Assembly (NCBI GenBank): GCA_902465605.1
Contig: CABQNT010000006.1
Span: 1-64,000 of the forward strand
Reading direction: 5' to 3'
Length of the DNA stretch: 64,000 nucleotides
Origin: Prevotella sp902465605
GTDB taxonomy: Bacteria > Bacteroidota > Bacteroidia > Bacteroidales > Bacteroidaceae
Made by a program: the position numbers and the translations under genes. This document shows, one piece after another, positions 33,142 through 41,735 of the stretch (positions are counted from its first letter, which is position 1; every line of letters starts with the position of its first letter). A model generated the notes under the pieces. The model was given only the letters and a program-made list of their open reading frames with translations. It was not told the origin of the DNA and searched no databases.

Positions 33142-34995
33142 GTGAGTGCTTTAACATTCCTCTCTATTGGCGAGTTCTTCTGTTGTAGAACCGTAGCGTT
33201 AAAGCATATCACGACAAGCAAGGTGGGTAGAAAGAAATACAAAAATCTTGATTTCGACTACATCGTCAGCTCCGTGGCTGGCTATGCCAAAGTTGCTCCG
33301 ATTGCCCGAAAGGTGAAAGCTGGGGACGACATGGCCATTGCCAAGGCTGCGGCGATGATGACTGCGGCAGTCAGGAATGTCATGCCTAAAGACAAGCAGG
33401 TGGTACTGGTACCTATCCCAAACCGCACCGGCAGGGCCGGTTACACCAAGACGCTGGCCGAGAAAATAAGCGAAGCACTGCATCTGCCTGTCATCGACGC
33501 GCTGGCAAGCAATACTCACGATCCGCTTTATCTGGTGAAGAAGGCCAATGGCTCGCTCGATGAGGTGCCGCTCTATTTTTATCGCATCCGAAGGGTGCCC
33601 AGGGACAAGATACCCATTCTCATTGATAATGTACTCGACACCGGGCACACGGCAATGGCTGCTTATGAAGCGATGGGCAGACAGGACACGCTGATGGCGG
33701 TGCTCGGCGATACGCATAAGTTCACGCCCAACAAATGGAAAACGGATATTTACCCTTTAATTGACAACAATATGGCAAGCAAGAAAAAAGAAGAGGTGCA
33801 ACAGCAAACTACCCCGAAGGAAGAGCCGAAGGCTCAGACTGAGAAAAAAGCTGCAAAGAAAACGACAAAGCTCCCGAAGTCAAAGACGCTGGCAGAGCTG
33901 TACGAGAACATGAAGGAGAAGCATCCTGATGCCGTCCTGCTCTTCAGAACGGGAGACTTCTACACAACCTTGAACGCTGATGCCTCCAAGGTGGCTGACA
34001 CATTGGGTGTCAAGGCTACCAAGCCAGCCAAGGCTGGAGACGGCTCACTGCAAGTTACATTTCCCCATCATGCACTGGATACAAATCTGCCCAAACTCAT
34101 CCGGGCTGGTCTTCGTGTGGCTATCGTGGACAGTCTGGAGAAGAAACAAAGTGTAGAGAAATCAGTGTCGGAGAAAGCGGAAACGAAAGCACAGGAAAAG
34201 AAAGAGGAAGGAAAGACCGTGGAGAAATCGGCTACCACCAAACAGGATCATCAGCCGCGTGAGCCGCAGATGGTAACGGTCAATGGCGACAAAGTTTCCC
34301 ATGCCCATGCCTTCCAGTCCAAGGTGAATCCTGCCGACTGGTTCTATGTGGCACAGCTCAATGGCAAGCAGCTCAACCCTATGAAGATGGACGCTGCCGA
34401 CATCGCAGCCTATCAGAAACGGGAGGCGAAAGTGGAGGACATGATGCAAAAGTATTATCCGACAAAGCTGGCTTCCAAGGTGTCTGCCGAGGAATACAAG
34501 GCTGCCAACATTCTATCCGACGGCAGGGTAATCGACAAGATGACGGTGTATAAGGAGAAAGATGAACAGCGTGCCGACTATGGCAAGTACAAGCTCTACG
34601 CACAGGTGGGCGACCAGCGCATGTCCGTACCCATGACCAAAGCGGACCAGAGTGCTTTCTTCGACCGCGTGACGACACCGGCGGCATTGGTAGAAAAGAA
34701 CTTTGGTGAACGGCTGCACCTGGCATCGGCCTATGCCGTCTATCAGCTCCCTGCCAACATCAAAGTGGAGGATATTCGGGTGGCAAAGGACAACATGGAC
34801 GGCAAGTGGAAGATTTCAGCAGCCGTGGGCGAGAACGGACGCACGGACAAGAAGGCGATTTCCTTTGACGACGGCTTTTCTCTCTTCCAAGCCAAGACCG
34901 TCACTCGTGAACAGCTGGCAGCCAAGTATCTCTCAGAGGACATCAAGATGCTGTCGGGTCAGAAGCAGGCTATCAGCAATGGACTGAAAATGTAG
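33142..34995 (+). CDS. phosphoribosyltransferase - MutS domain I-like fusion protein
   Basis: A 617-residue multidomain protein. Residues 30-205 form a ComF-like type I phosphoribosyltransferase with the PRPP loop LIDNVLDTGHT (160-170). A lysine/glutamate-rich linker follows (211-246), then a segment like the mismatch-sensing domain I of MutS (247-332: HPDAVLLFRTGDFYTTLNAD; FPHHALDTNLPKLIRAGLRV). The C-terminal half (from about 370, VNGDKVSHAHAFQSKVNPAD) recurs in conjugative-element proteins. The start used is a GTG. An ATG at 33772 (residue 211, MASKKK) may be an internal or ancestral start, so the first domain could once have been a separate gene. Role unknown. Confidence 0.75.
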   Translation: MSALTFLSIGEFFCCRTVALKHITTSKVGRKKYKNLDFDYIVSSVAGYAKVAPIARKVKAGDDMAIAKAAAMMTAAVRNVMPKDKQVVLVPIPNRTGRAGYTKTLAEKISEALHLPVIDALASNTHDPLYLVKKANGSLDEVPLYFYRIRRVPRDKIPILIDNVLDTGHTAMAAYEAMGRQDTLMAVLGDTHKFTPNKWKTDIYPLIDNNMASKKKEEVQQQTTPKEEPKAQTEKKAAKKTTKLPKSKTLAELYENMKEKHPDAVLLFRTGDFYTTLNADASKVADTLGVKATKPAKAGDGSLQVTFPHHALDTNLPKLIRAGLRVAIVDSLEKKQSVEKSVSEKAETKAQEKKEEGKTVEKSATTKQDHQPREPQMVTVNGDKVSHAHAFQSKVNPADWFYVAQLNGKQLNPMKMDAADIAAYQKREAKVEDMMQKYYPTKLASKVSAEEYKAANILSDGRVIDKMTVYKEKDEQRADYGKYKLYAQVGDQRMSVPMTKADQSAFFDRVTTPAALVEKNFGERLHLASAYAVYQLPANIKVEDIRVAKDNMDGKWKISAAVGENGRTDKKAISFDDGFSLFQAKTVTREQLAAKYLSEDIKMLSGQKQAISNGLKM

Positions 34996-35013
34996 CCTTG
35001 GGGAATTTCTATA

Positions 35014-35271
35014 ATGAACACAGATAACATAAATTCAAAGAAAATGGCATATAGTTTTGAAGAGCTGGTCCAGCTCAAACAGGACAGACGGATAGGATGG
35101 CTGCAGTTCACGCTTGAAGGTGAACATGCGGACGACTTCATGCAGTGGTGCAAGGAACACAACACCCATCCCAGCGAAGATACCGCGGAGTTCTATATGG
35201 AGTCGGTGGAACTGAGTATGCAGGATAAGCAAATCTTGGCGGAGGACGACTATGACTACAGCTGGAACTGA
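35014..35271 (+). CDS. small acidic protein of unknown function
   Basis: An 85-residue, acidic, soluble protein; a second ATG at 35044 would give 75 residues beginning MAYSFEELVQLKQDRRIGWL and may be the true start. No domain is recognised. It overlaps the ArdC-like gene by 20 bases and follows the PRTase fusion by 18, so it is an operon member. Its acidity and position beside an antirestriction gene fit a DNA-mimic or accessory role, but this is only speculation. Confidence 0.6.
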   Translation: MNTDNINSKKMAYSFEELVQLKQDRRIGWLQFTLEGEHADDFMQWCKEHNTHPSEDTAEFYMESVELSMQDKQILAEDDYDYSWN

Positions 35272-36571
35272 AACAAAGACGCTCGGTCAGAAAGCCGTGG
35301 ACAGGTTCACGGAGATGATGATTGAGCGCATGGAACAGATGAAGTCCGTTGGCTGGCATAAGGGGTGGATTGGCAGTGCTACTGCTCCTGGTGCCATGCC
35401 GCAGAATGTATCTGGGCGTGGATATTCGGGAAGTAACTCTTTCTTCCTCCAACTGGACACGGCTCTTCGTGGCTACTCCATGCCCGTGTATCTCACCTTC
35501 AAGCAGGCCAACGACATGGGAGCACATGTCAAGAAGGGCGAGTCGGCTATGCCAGTGCTCTACTGGGATATCATGGCAAGGGACAAGGATGGTAAGAAAG
35601 TTTCAAATGAGGCCTACCGCAAGATGAGCCTTGCAGAGCGGATGCAGGTACAGACCATTCCTTTCCTGAAGGCCTACAATGTGTTCAATGTTGATCAGAC
35701 CAATCTGGCTGAAGTGAAGCCTGATAAGGTGGAAGCCCTCAAAAAGCTGTATGCACCGCCGGAGCTGCGTGATACAGAGGGGATGTTTACAAGCAAGGCA
35801 CTCGACCGTATGTTTGAGAAACAGGAATGGATTTGTCCTATCCAATATGACAAGCAGGTAACCGGTGCATACTTCTCTCCCTCCAAGGATATCATCGTCA
35901 TTCCAAAGAAAGAGCAGTTCAACATCGGCAAGACACTGGAAGAGGTCTATAAGGACGGTATGGAATACTACTCCACGGCCCTGCACGAGATGGCTCACTC
36001 CACCGGTACGGAACCTCGGCTGAACAGGGGCAGCCATGAGAAGTTCGGCGATGCGAAATATGCCAAGGAGGAACTGGTGGCTGAGCTGACGGCAGCGATG
36101 GTAGGCAACTCGATGGGCTTTGACAAGCGTATTCTGGACAACAATGCGGCTTACCTCGATAGTTGGATCTCCACTCTCAAGGAAAATCCTAAGTTCATCG
36201 TGTCGGTGATGGCCGACGTGAACAAGGCTGCTAACATGGTACTGGAAGAGGTGGACAAGCAGAAAATGGCGTTGGGGGAAGAGCCCTTGCTCGATAAAAA
36301 CAGAAACCTTTCTACCGACATTCCCAAGGACAAGGTCGTCTTTGAGAACGCCTCCATCATCAAGCAAAACGACGGCAACTATGCGGTGCGAGCCTCATTC
36401 CAAGGTCAAGATTTGGGACTCAAACCGATTGACCGAAATGTGGGCATCCTCTATTTCTCTCTCTCGGAAGAAACGGAGAAGGTGCGTCTGCTCTCCCATA
36501 CGCTGGAAAAAAGTTTTGGCGATGTGGTCATGGCACAGACGCAGCAGCATGCTCATCGTATGAAAATATAA
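35252..36571 (+). CDS. ArdC-like antirestriction protein with metallopeptidase motif
   Basis: A 439-residue protein. The first 150 residues are the ArdC N-terminal single-strand-DNA-binding domain (WHKGWI, GRGYSGSNSFFLQL, YLTFKQANDMGAHVKKGE). A zincin-like domain follows with HEMAHSTG (245-252) and a likely third ligand in YAKEELVAELTAA. ArdC proteins coat incoming single-stranded DNA and protect it from host restriction. A further C-terminal domain from about residue 360 (VFENASIIKQNDGNYAVRAS) is not one I recognise. Located in a run of soluble accessory genes, it would counter the recipient's R-M systems during conjugation. Confidence 0.88.
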   Translation: MTTAGTETKTLGQKAVDRFTEMMIERMEQMKSVGWHKGWIGSATAPGAMPQNVSGRGYSGSNSFFLQLDTALRGYSMPVYLTFKQANDMGAHVKKGESAMPVLYWDIMARDKDGKKVSNEAYRKMSLAERMQVQTIPFLKAYNVFNVDQTNLAEVKPDKVEALKKLYAPPELRDTEGMFTSKALDRMFEKQEWICPIQYDKQVTGAYFSPSKDIIVIPKKEQFNIGKTLEEVYKDGMEYYSTALHEMAHSTGTEPRLNRGSHEKFGDAKYAKEELVAELTAAMVGNSMGFDKRILDNNAAYLDSWISTLKENPKFIVSVMADVNKAANMVLEEVDKQKMALGEEPLLDKNRNLSTDIPKDKVVFENASIIKQNDGNYAVRASFQGQDLGLKPIDRNVGILYFSLSEETEKVRLLSHTLEKSFGDVVMAQTQQHAHRMKI

Positions 36572-36593
36572 CCCTTTATACTTGTAGGCAGTT

Positions 36594-37793
36594 ATGAAAC
36601 AGAGTGTAAACTACAAAAGCCTGAAAACAAAGGTAGGCGTAGATGATATTGCCTATTATCTGGGCTATCGTCTCGACCGTTCGGCTGGTGTGGGAAAATA
36701 CATTGAAATGGTCTTGGCTGACTCCACGGGTCATCAGGACAAGCTCATCATCAAGAACCCGAAGGAGAAGGCGGCGCAAACTTATTTCCGGCGTAACGGG
36801 GCAAGAGGCGGTGATGTGGTTTCTTTGATACGTGAGAACCTTAGCAGCTTCCACGAGTCTGGAAGAAACGAGTGGGAAATCATCGGCAAGGTGATGGCCC
36901 ACTTCGCCAATGAGCCGATTCCTGACTATGGAGATAGCCAGTATCTTGCGAAAGCTGGGTACACGGGTAATACCGTGTTTGATCCGAAACGCTATGAAAC
37001 GAAGGATGTTAATGGTGCGCCTTCTGAAGTGATGGCGTTCTTTGCCCAGCGTGGCATCAACGAGGAGACGGTGAGTGCCTTCGCACCATTTATCAAGCAA
37101 ATAAGGGACAACAGCCATACCACCTACAAGCAGTTCAACATCGGCTTCCCTTATACGGAGGCTGGCAAGGACAAGGTGGTGGGCTATGAAATCCGTGGCT
37201 TTGGCTCATTCAAGAGTAAGGCAGCTGGTACTAACTCGACGACGGGGGCATGGATTGCTGATCTCTCACAAGGTGGAGAGCCTACAGACATCAGAAATAT
37301 CTATTTCGCTGAAAGTGCCTACGACATCATGGCGTTCTATCAGCTGAATCACCTTCGCTTAGATGGTACTCATTCGGTATTCGTATCGTTGGGTGGCACG
37401 TTCTCCGACAGTCAGATCAAGGGTATCATGGCGCATTACCCGGAAGCCAAGGCGATGGACTGTTTTGATAATGACCTTGCCGGGCGTATCTATGGAATCC
37501 GCATGGCTGCCTTGCTGGAGGGCATCCGCTTGAATGTGCATAAGGAAGAGGACAAGGTGAAGATTACTGTTGGCGATAAGAACTTTGCCATTCCTAATGA
37601 ACAGCTGTCCATCCGTGAGCTTCGCAAGCATATCCACATCCGCTATAATGTAGGTGAATGGAAGGCTGCTGCGAACTACAAGGACTGGAACGACCAGCTG
37701 ATGGGTAAACAGATGGAAGTTGTGGCGGTAGAAAACAAGTTTGCAAGAGATCGGAATCTGGCTGACCGCCGAGAGAAAGGGGTGGGCTTATGA
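36594..37793 (+). CDS. TOPRIM / DUF3991 primase-like protein
   Basis: A 399-residue protein. The N-terminal 90 residues resemble the CHC2-type primase zinc domain in layout (DDIAYYLGYRLDRS ... NGARGGDVVSLIREN) but lack the zinc cysteines. A DUF3991 region follows, then a TOPRIM domain with the acidic residues in YFAESAYDIMAFYQL and CFDNDLAGR (about 245-305). Such proteins are thought to prime DNA synthesis or process DNA after transfer. It begins 22 bases after ArdC and its stop overlaps the next start by four bases. Catalytic activity is inferred from retained TOPRIM acids. Confidence 0.8.
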   Translation: MKQSVNYKSLKTKVGVDDIAYYLGYRLDRSAGVGKYIEMVLADSTGHQDKLIIKNPKEKAAQTYFRRNGARGGDVVSLIRENLSSFHESGRNEWEIIGKVMAHFANEPIPDYGDSQYLAKAGYTGNTVFDPKRYETKDVNGAPSEVMAFFAQRGINEETVSAFAPFIKQIRDNSHTTYKQFNIGFPYTEAGKDKVVGYEIRGFGSFKSKAAGTNSTTGAWIADLSQGGEPTDIRNIYFAESAYDIMAFYQLNHLRLDGTHSVFVSLGGTFSDSQIKGIMAHYPEAKAMDCFDNDLAGRIYGIRMAALLEGIRLNVHKEEDKVKITVGDKNFAIPNEQLSIRELRKHIHIRYNVGEWKAAANYKDWNDQLMGKQMEVVAVENKFARDRNLADRREKGVGL

Positions 37794-38512
37794 AACGAAT
37801 CTTCATCATATCATTGTTGGGTAGTTTAACTTTCTGCCCTATGATGGCACAACAGACGGACCCGACGCTGACGGGTGCAGTGATAGCGCAGAGCGGAATG
37901 CTGAAAAAGATTTTCAAGGACCGCGAGAAGACACAGAAGAAAATCATTGCTGCGGAAACGGCAGTCACTGTGGCGATGGACAGAATGCACAAGGTGGAAG
38001 ACAAGATGCTGACGTATCTCTCCAATGCACAAGGAGCCATGCAGAACCTTTATCAGATCAAGCGAGCGGCAGAACTGACAACAGTAGAGATTCCACGAAA
38101 CATGAGCCTGTTGCGCCAGTCGCTGCCCGGTCATCTGAAAGGAACGGCCATTGCTCTCTTGGTGTCTGATGAACTGACGGATGCTGCCACGCAAATGGCT
38201 TCGCTCTATCCGTTCATGAAACAACTGGTAACGAGCGGCACATACAACGTGAGTGGCTATGATGTCACCGGCAAGTCTGTGAATGAGAAGCATAAGGTAA
38301 ACCTACTGTCATCGGCGGAACGGTATTACATTGCCAATGAGGTGGTGACGAAACTGGAGACGATCAACACCGATCTGTGGCTGCTGGCATGGCAGATAAG
38401 GACGTACTCGTGGAATGACCTGTGGTTTGGACTTGACCCTGAAGGTTGGGCCACGGTGATGTCAGGAAAGGCGATTGTGGATGGACTAATCTATGAGTGG
38501 AAATATATTTGA
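37790..38512 (+). CDS. exported protein, paralogue of TraI-position protein (family member 3)
   Basis: A 240-residue protein with a signal peptide (about residues 1-19, ending PMMAQQ) and a helical mature part. Its C-terminal 70 residues align with those of the protein at 6256-6984: LLSSAERYYIANEVVTKLET against LLNRYERLTMANKIYNRLLE, then W-N-D against W-G-D, DPEGWA against DVESWA, and VDGLIYEW against VDGLIDNW. So a relative of a transfer-channel component is encoded about 31 kb away among the accessory genes. It overlaps the TOPRIM gene by four bases. A periplasmic role is likely; function unknown. Confidence 0.75.
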   Translation: MKRIFIISLLGSLTFCPMMAQQTDPTLTGAVIAQSGMLKKIFKDREKTQKKIIAAETAVTVAMDRMHKVEDKMLTYLSNAQGAMQNLYQIKRAAELTTVEIPRNMSLLRQSLPGHLKGTAIALLVSDELTDAATQMASLYPFMKQLVTSGTYNVSGYDVTGKSVNEKHKVNLLSSAERYYIANEVVTKLETINTDLWLLAWQIRTYSWNDLWFGLDPEGWATVMSGKAIVDGLIYEWKYI

Positions 38513-38538
38513 GAGGTCTGAATATGGGCATTTTTCTG

Positions 38539-38546
38539 TACTTTTG
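38539..38546 (+). promoter_or_regulatory. candidate -7 box for the zinc-ribbon protein
   Basis: TACTTTTG matches TAnnTTTG 88 bases upstream of the ATG at 38634. A TTTG lies 28 bases upstream of it, farther than the usual 19-21, so only the -7 element is supported. Confidence 0.3.
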
Positions 38547-38633
38547 CATGGCGACACTTTGTTATTTCGAGGAAGAGCAGTGCAAACAACGGATTTGTCT
38601 GGTAATCATTAAACTTTAAGAAATAGCAAAGAT

Positions 38634-39431
38634 ATGAGTGATACAAATAACTTAATGATTTGCCCCGTTTGTGGCAGAGGTACAATGGTGCACGACGAGC
38701 AGGACTGGAAGTGCAGTGAACAGTCCTGTGGATTCGTTATCCCTAATCGTTTGTTTAATTTGGAGGTAACGGAGGAACTGGTGGCGCAACTTGTCAAGCA
38801 TGGTCATACGGGGGTGCTCTCTCTGCAAAACAAGGACAGACAGTATTTTAAGGCGGCTCTCGTCATCCGTAATGGAAAAGTGATGGTATCATCAGGTGTA
38901 CATTATATCGACGGAGTATGTCCTATCTGTGGAGGTAAGATGCGCAAGACCTCGAAGGGCTACCGATGTGAAAATTCCATCGGTGAGCATCCATCGTGTG
39001 ACTTTATGATTCCGGGTATTATCTGCAACCGTAGGATTACGGAGCAGGATGCCGTGGCGTTCTTGAATGGCAAGCATATTGCCCTGGAGGGCTTTGCCTC
39101 GAATGAGTGGAAGATGTTTGCCTCGTCGTTGTCGATAGCTGAAGGCAAGGTGAAGCTGGAATCGCGCATCGCAAAGTGTCCGCATTGCGGCGGCGACCTG
39201 CATGTTGGACTGAAGGCCTACAACTGTGCTAACTATCGCAATGCCGAATATCCATGCAAGTTCTCTATCTGGCGTAACATCAGCGGTCATGCCGTATCGG
39301 TGGAGGAGGTGAAGCAAATTTGCGAACAGGGCGTAACCAGGGACTGCATCGAATTTTACAAGGAAGACGGTACGGTGTACTACAAGCGGCTGCAACTGAC
39401 ACCTGAAAAAGACAGAATAATCATGATTTAA
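38634..39431 (+). CDS. triple zinc-ribbon, topoisomerase-C-terminal-like protein
   Basis: A 265-residue protein made of three repeats. Each starts with a four-cysteine ribbon (CPVCG...CSEQSC near residue 9; CPICGG...C...C near 100; CPHCGG...C...C near 180) and continues with a 40-50-residue segment containing an acidic helix such as VTEELVAQLVKHG, ITEQDAVAFLNGK or VSVEEVKQICEQG. The ribbons resemble those at the C-terminus of bacterial topoisomerase I, which bind single-stranded DNA. Bacteroidetes elements often encode TopB and related proteins; here only the binding part is present. Likely a single-strand or RNA-binding accessory factor. Confidence 0.75.
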   Translation: MSDTNNLMICPVCGRGTMVHDEQDWKCSEQSCGFVIPNRLFNLEVTEELVAQLVKHGHTGVLSLQNKDRQYFKAALVIRNGKVMVSSGVHYIDGVCPICGGKMRKTSKGYRCENSIGEHPSCDFMIPGIICNRRITEQDAVAFLNGKHIALEGFASNEWKMFASSLSIAEGKVKLESRIAKCPHCGGDLHVGLKAYNCANYRNAEYPCKFSIWRNISGHAVSVEEVKQICEQGVTRDCIEFYKEDGTVYYKRLQLTPEKDRIIMI

Positions 39432-39444
39432 GCAGTTATTAGTG

Positions 39445-39948
39445 ATGAAAAGAAAAAGTATTATATATGTAGTGGTGGCATTGTTATGCCTCACTGGTTG
39501 TACGAATAAGCGTCATGCGTTGAAGCAGTTGGCTGTGGAGAATCTGAAACAGTCGGTGGAATATCCTAAGCAATTGCAGGTGTTGGCTATATCAGAGCCT
39601 GATTCGGCTTTTGGTTTCTGCTACTTCTCGCAACAAGAGAAGGCGGGCATCATCCGTATCATGAAGTCGGTCACGGACAGTATTATGAAACGTACCAACA
39701 ATATGCAGTCGCTGGACATCAATGACTTCTACGTGATGGATCTCGCTGAAAGGCAGATGCGTGCCAACTCGGACATTCGACAGATGCTCAGTCAGGCTAC
39801 TGGCAAAAAGGAATGGACGGGATGGAAAGTGAAGATCGACTATCAGGCGGTAACGCATCATGGCATGAAATACAATGCTGAACGGTGGTTCTTCATCAGT
39901 AAGGACGGCAAGGCGGTGGTGAGGACGTTTGAGCTACCGCTGCCATAA
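39445..39948 (+). CDS. lipoprotein of unknown function
   Basis: A 167-residue protein with a lipoprotein signal (MKRKSIIYVVVALLCLTGC; lipobox LTGC, Cys about 20). The ATG at 39445 is used; a GTG at 39442 is adjacent. The mature part has no recognised domain but includes an aromatic C-terminal block (MKYNAERWFFISKDGKAVVR). It lies 13 bases after the zinc-ribbon gene and ends the plus-strand run before a terminator-like hairpin. Membrane-anchored, possibly surface or periplasmic; a role in entry exclusion has been suggested for lipoproteins in other elements but is not shown here. Confidence 0.7.
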   Translation: MKRKSIIYVVVALLCLTGCTNKRHALKQLAVENLKQSVEYPKQLQVLAISEPDSAFGFCYFSQQEKAGIIRIMKSVTDSIMKRTNNMQSLDINDFYVMDLAERQMRANSDIRQMLSQATGKKEWTGWKVKIDYQAVTHHGMKYNAERWFFISKDGKAVVRTFELPLP

Positions 39949-39986
39949 AAGTTCTTTCATGAAGATACATAGTAAAAAAGTAGCAA

Positions 39987-40008
39987 GGGAAGTTATCTGT
40001 AGCTTCCC
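39987..40008. terminator. bidirectional terminator-like hairpin
   Basis: GGGAAGTTA (39987-39995) pairs with TAGCTTCCC (40000-40008), with one G-U pair, between two convergent genes. On the minus strand it is followed after a few bases by a T-run (complement of the AAAAAA at about 39974-39979); on the plus strand by TGTTTCTTCC. Strength is moderate. Confidence 0.5.
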
Positions 40009-40046
40009 CTGTTTCTTCCTTTAGTATTATAGACTTGCTGTTTATA

Positions 40047-41300
40047 CTATTTCCAGATATTCGCTTTCTCCAACAGAAAATCGTAAAGTCCAATTACCAA
40101 GATGCCATTCTCATTATAACCAGTACTGTAATGATCACCGGCAATGATAATCTTGCGGAAGCCGTCTGACACTTGCAAGAGTGAGGCTTGTTCCTGATCA
40201 ACTTTCTCCTTTGAAGGTAAAGCATAGGCAGACTGAATGTATAATCGTTCATCATGTCGATTGACGACAAAATCTATTTCGAGGTTTCGTCTTGTGAGTT
40301 TGCCATTATTATCGCGTTTGAAACTTTCAACTAATCCGACATCAACCGAGAAACCAATGCGGCATAAGTCGTTATATACAACATTCTCCATAATATGGGT
40401 TGGCTCAAATTGGCGGAATTCAACAACGGCATTCCTTATCCCTACATCCTCGAAATAATACTTGGTTTCTGTGCCGATATATTTCCTACCCTTGACATCA
40501 TAGCGTAATGCTTCGCTGATGATGAATGCATCTTGCAGACACGCGATGTATTTGGCTATCGTTGCAGGGGCAACATCTATGCCTGCGGCAGTCTTGAAAG
40601 TGTTTGAAATTCGTCGCACGTTGGTACTCGCCCCCATAGTAGAGGCAAGAATACGAACCAGCTCCCGTAAGCCGTCTGCATTCTTTAGATGGTTGCGGTC
40701 AATAACGTCTCTTAGATACACCGTCTCAAAAATCTCGCGGAGGTAATTCTGCTTGTCTTTAGCTCGTTTCATTCCTGCCACAGCTGGCAGGCCACCATAT
40801 TTATAGTATTGATCCAGGGCTTCCGCCTTTTCACCACCTATCACCTCATAATATTCTGCAAAACTAAGTGGGTGGATGCGTACTTCCCATCCTCGTCCAC
40901 GAAATTCCGTTATAATGTCTCTTGAAAGGAATTTTGCATTTGAGCCAGTAACATACACTTCTGCATTGGGTACGCCAAGGTAAGAGTTAAGAACATCCTC
41001 AAACTCACTGACCAACTGCACCTCATCCAACAGAATGTAATACTTCTCTGTATCTGTCATCAATTTATCGATATGTTCAAGAAGTGCATCTGGATTACGT
41101 AGCTTCTTATTTCGGCGATCCTCCAAATTGACTTTAATAATGTGATCTTCGTGAATGCCCCTTTCAAGAAGACTCTTTCGGAAGATATTGAAAAGGAGGA
41201 ATGACTTGCCACAGCGTCGCATCCCGGTGATGATTTTGATCATACCGTTTCCATCAGCATTCTGTAGCTGGCTTAGGTAATACTTCCGTTCAAATAGCAT
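40047..41300 (-). CDS. AAA ATPase with DUF4143 domain (first copy)
   Basis: A 417-residue ATPase of the AAA_14/DUF4143 type. Walker A is GMRRCGKS (26-33), Walker B is YILLDEVQ (about 90-97), and sensor motif VTGSNAKFLSRDI follows; the last 200 residues are the DUF4143 part with a PD-(D/E)xK-like segment near LEIDFVVNRHD. These proteins are very common in Bacteroidetes, and their function is not settled. It is flanked by terminator-like hairpins and has a good promoter of its own, so it is a stand-alone cargo gene. Confidence 0.85.
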   Translation of the reverse strand: MLFERKYYLSQLQNADGNGMIKIITGMRRCGKSFLLFNIFRKSLLERGIHEDHIIKVNLEDRRNKKLRNPDALLEHIDKLMTDTEKYYILLDEVQLVSEFEDVLNSYLGVPNAEVYVTGSNAKFLSRDIITEFRGRGWEVRIHPLSFAEYYEVIGGEKAEALDQYYKYGGLPAVAGMKRAKDKQNYLREIFETVYLRDVIDRNHLKNADGLRELVRILASTMGASTNVRRISNTFKTAAGIDVAPATIAKYIACLQDAFIISEALRYDVKGRKYIGTETKYYFEDVGIRNAVVEFRQFEPTHIMENVVYNDLCRIGFSVDVGLVESFKRDNNGKLTRRNLEIDFVVNRHDERLYIQSAYALPSKEKVDQEQASLLQVSDGFRKIIIAGDHYSTGYNENGILVIGLYDFLLEKANIWK

Positions 41301-41340
41301 TTTAGAATATATTTTTGTGTCACGACACAGATTTATGCAG

Positions 41341-41371
41341 CAAATATAACTATTTCATGTCATTTAAGCAA
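41341..41371 (-). promoter_or_regulatory. promoter of the first DUF4143 ATPase
   Basis: On the minus strand, TTG (plus 41369-41371) is followed after 20 nt by TATATTTG (plus 41341-41348), a full match to the Bacteroidales pattern. The -7 box lies 40 bases upstream of the ATPase start at 41300. Confidence 0.65.
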
Positions 41372-41735
41372 AAAAACAGTAATTATTTTCTTGTTTTCCT
41401 TATTATCAGAGAAAGGTACGTCATGATGTGCGGTATTTACTGTCTATCATTTCCATGTTTGCGGTTGCCTCCTTGCTGCAAGTACTCATTTTCTTTGCAA
41501 AGTTACGGCATAGGAAAGAGCGGCAAGCACCGCTGGGGGCTATGCGCAGAAAAATAGACGGCAGCCTTCCTCAAATCAAGATTTGGGTATCCCGTCAATT
41601 TTTCCGTGTATTGCTTGCCTTATTTTTCCCTCTTATGCCGTCCTGTTTTGCTCGAAAATTAAGTACCAGCAAGAAGTCTGAAGACTTCACAAAAGGGAAA
41701 AGATTAAGATTGATAACCTCTTAAAATGATAAGTT
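41372..41735. other. non-coding stretch before the small accessory genes
   Basis: There is an open frame at 41428-41724 (98 codons), but its final third (41647-41700) is a copy of a repeat that also occurs in non-coding DNA at 43669-43723, and its composition is not protein-like, so I treat the stretch as non-coding. It holds one half of that repeat pair and nothing else I can name. Confidence 0.5.

Noticed and set aside
41428..41724. A 98-codon plus-strand frame
   Set aside because: Its last third is part of a repeat that is non-coding elsewhere, and no family is recognisable.
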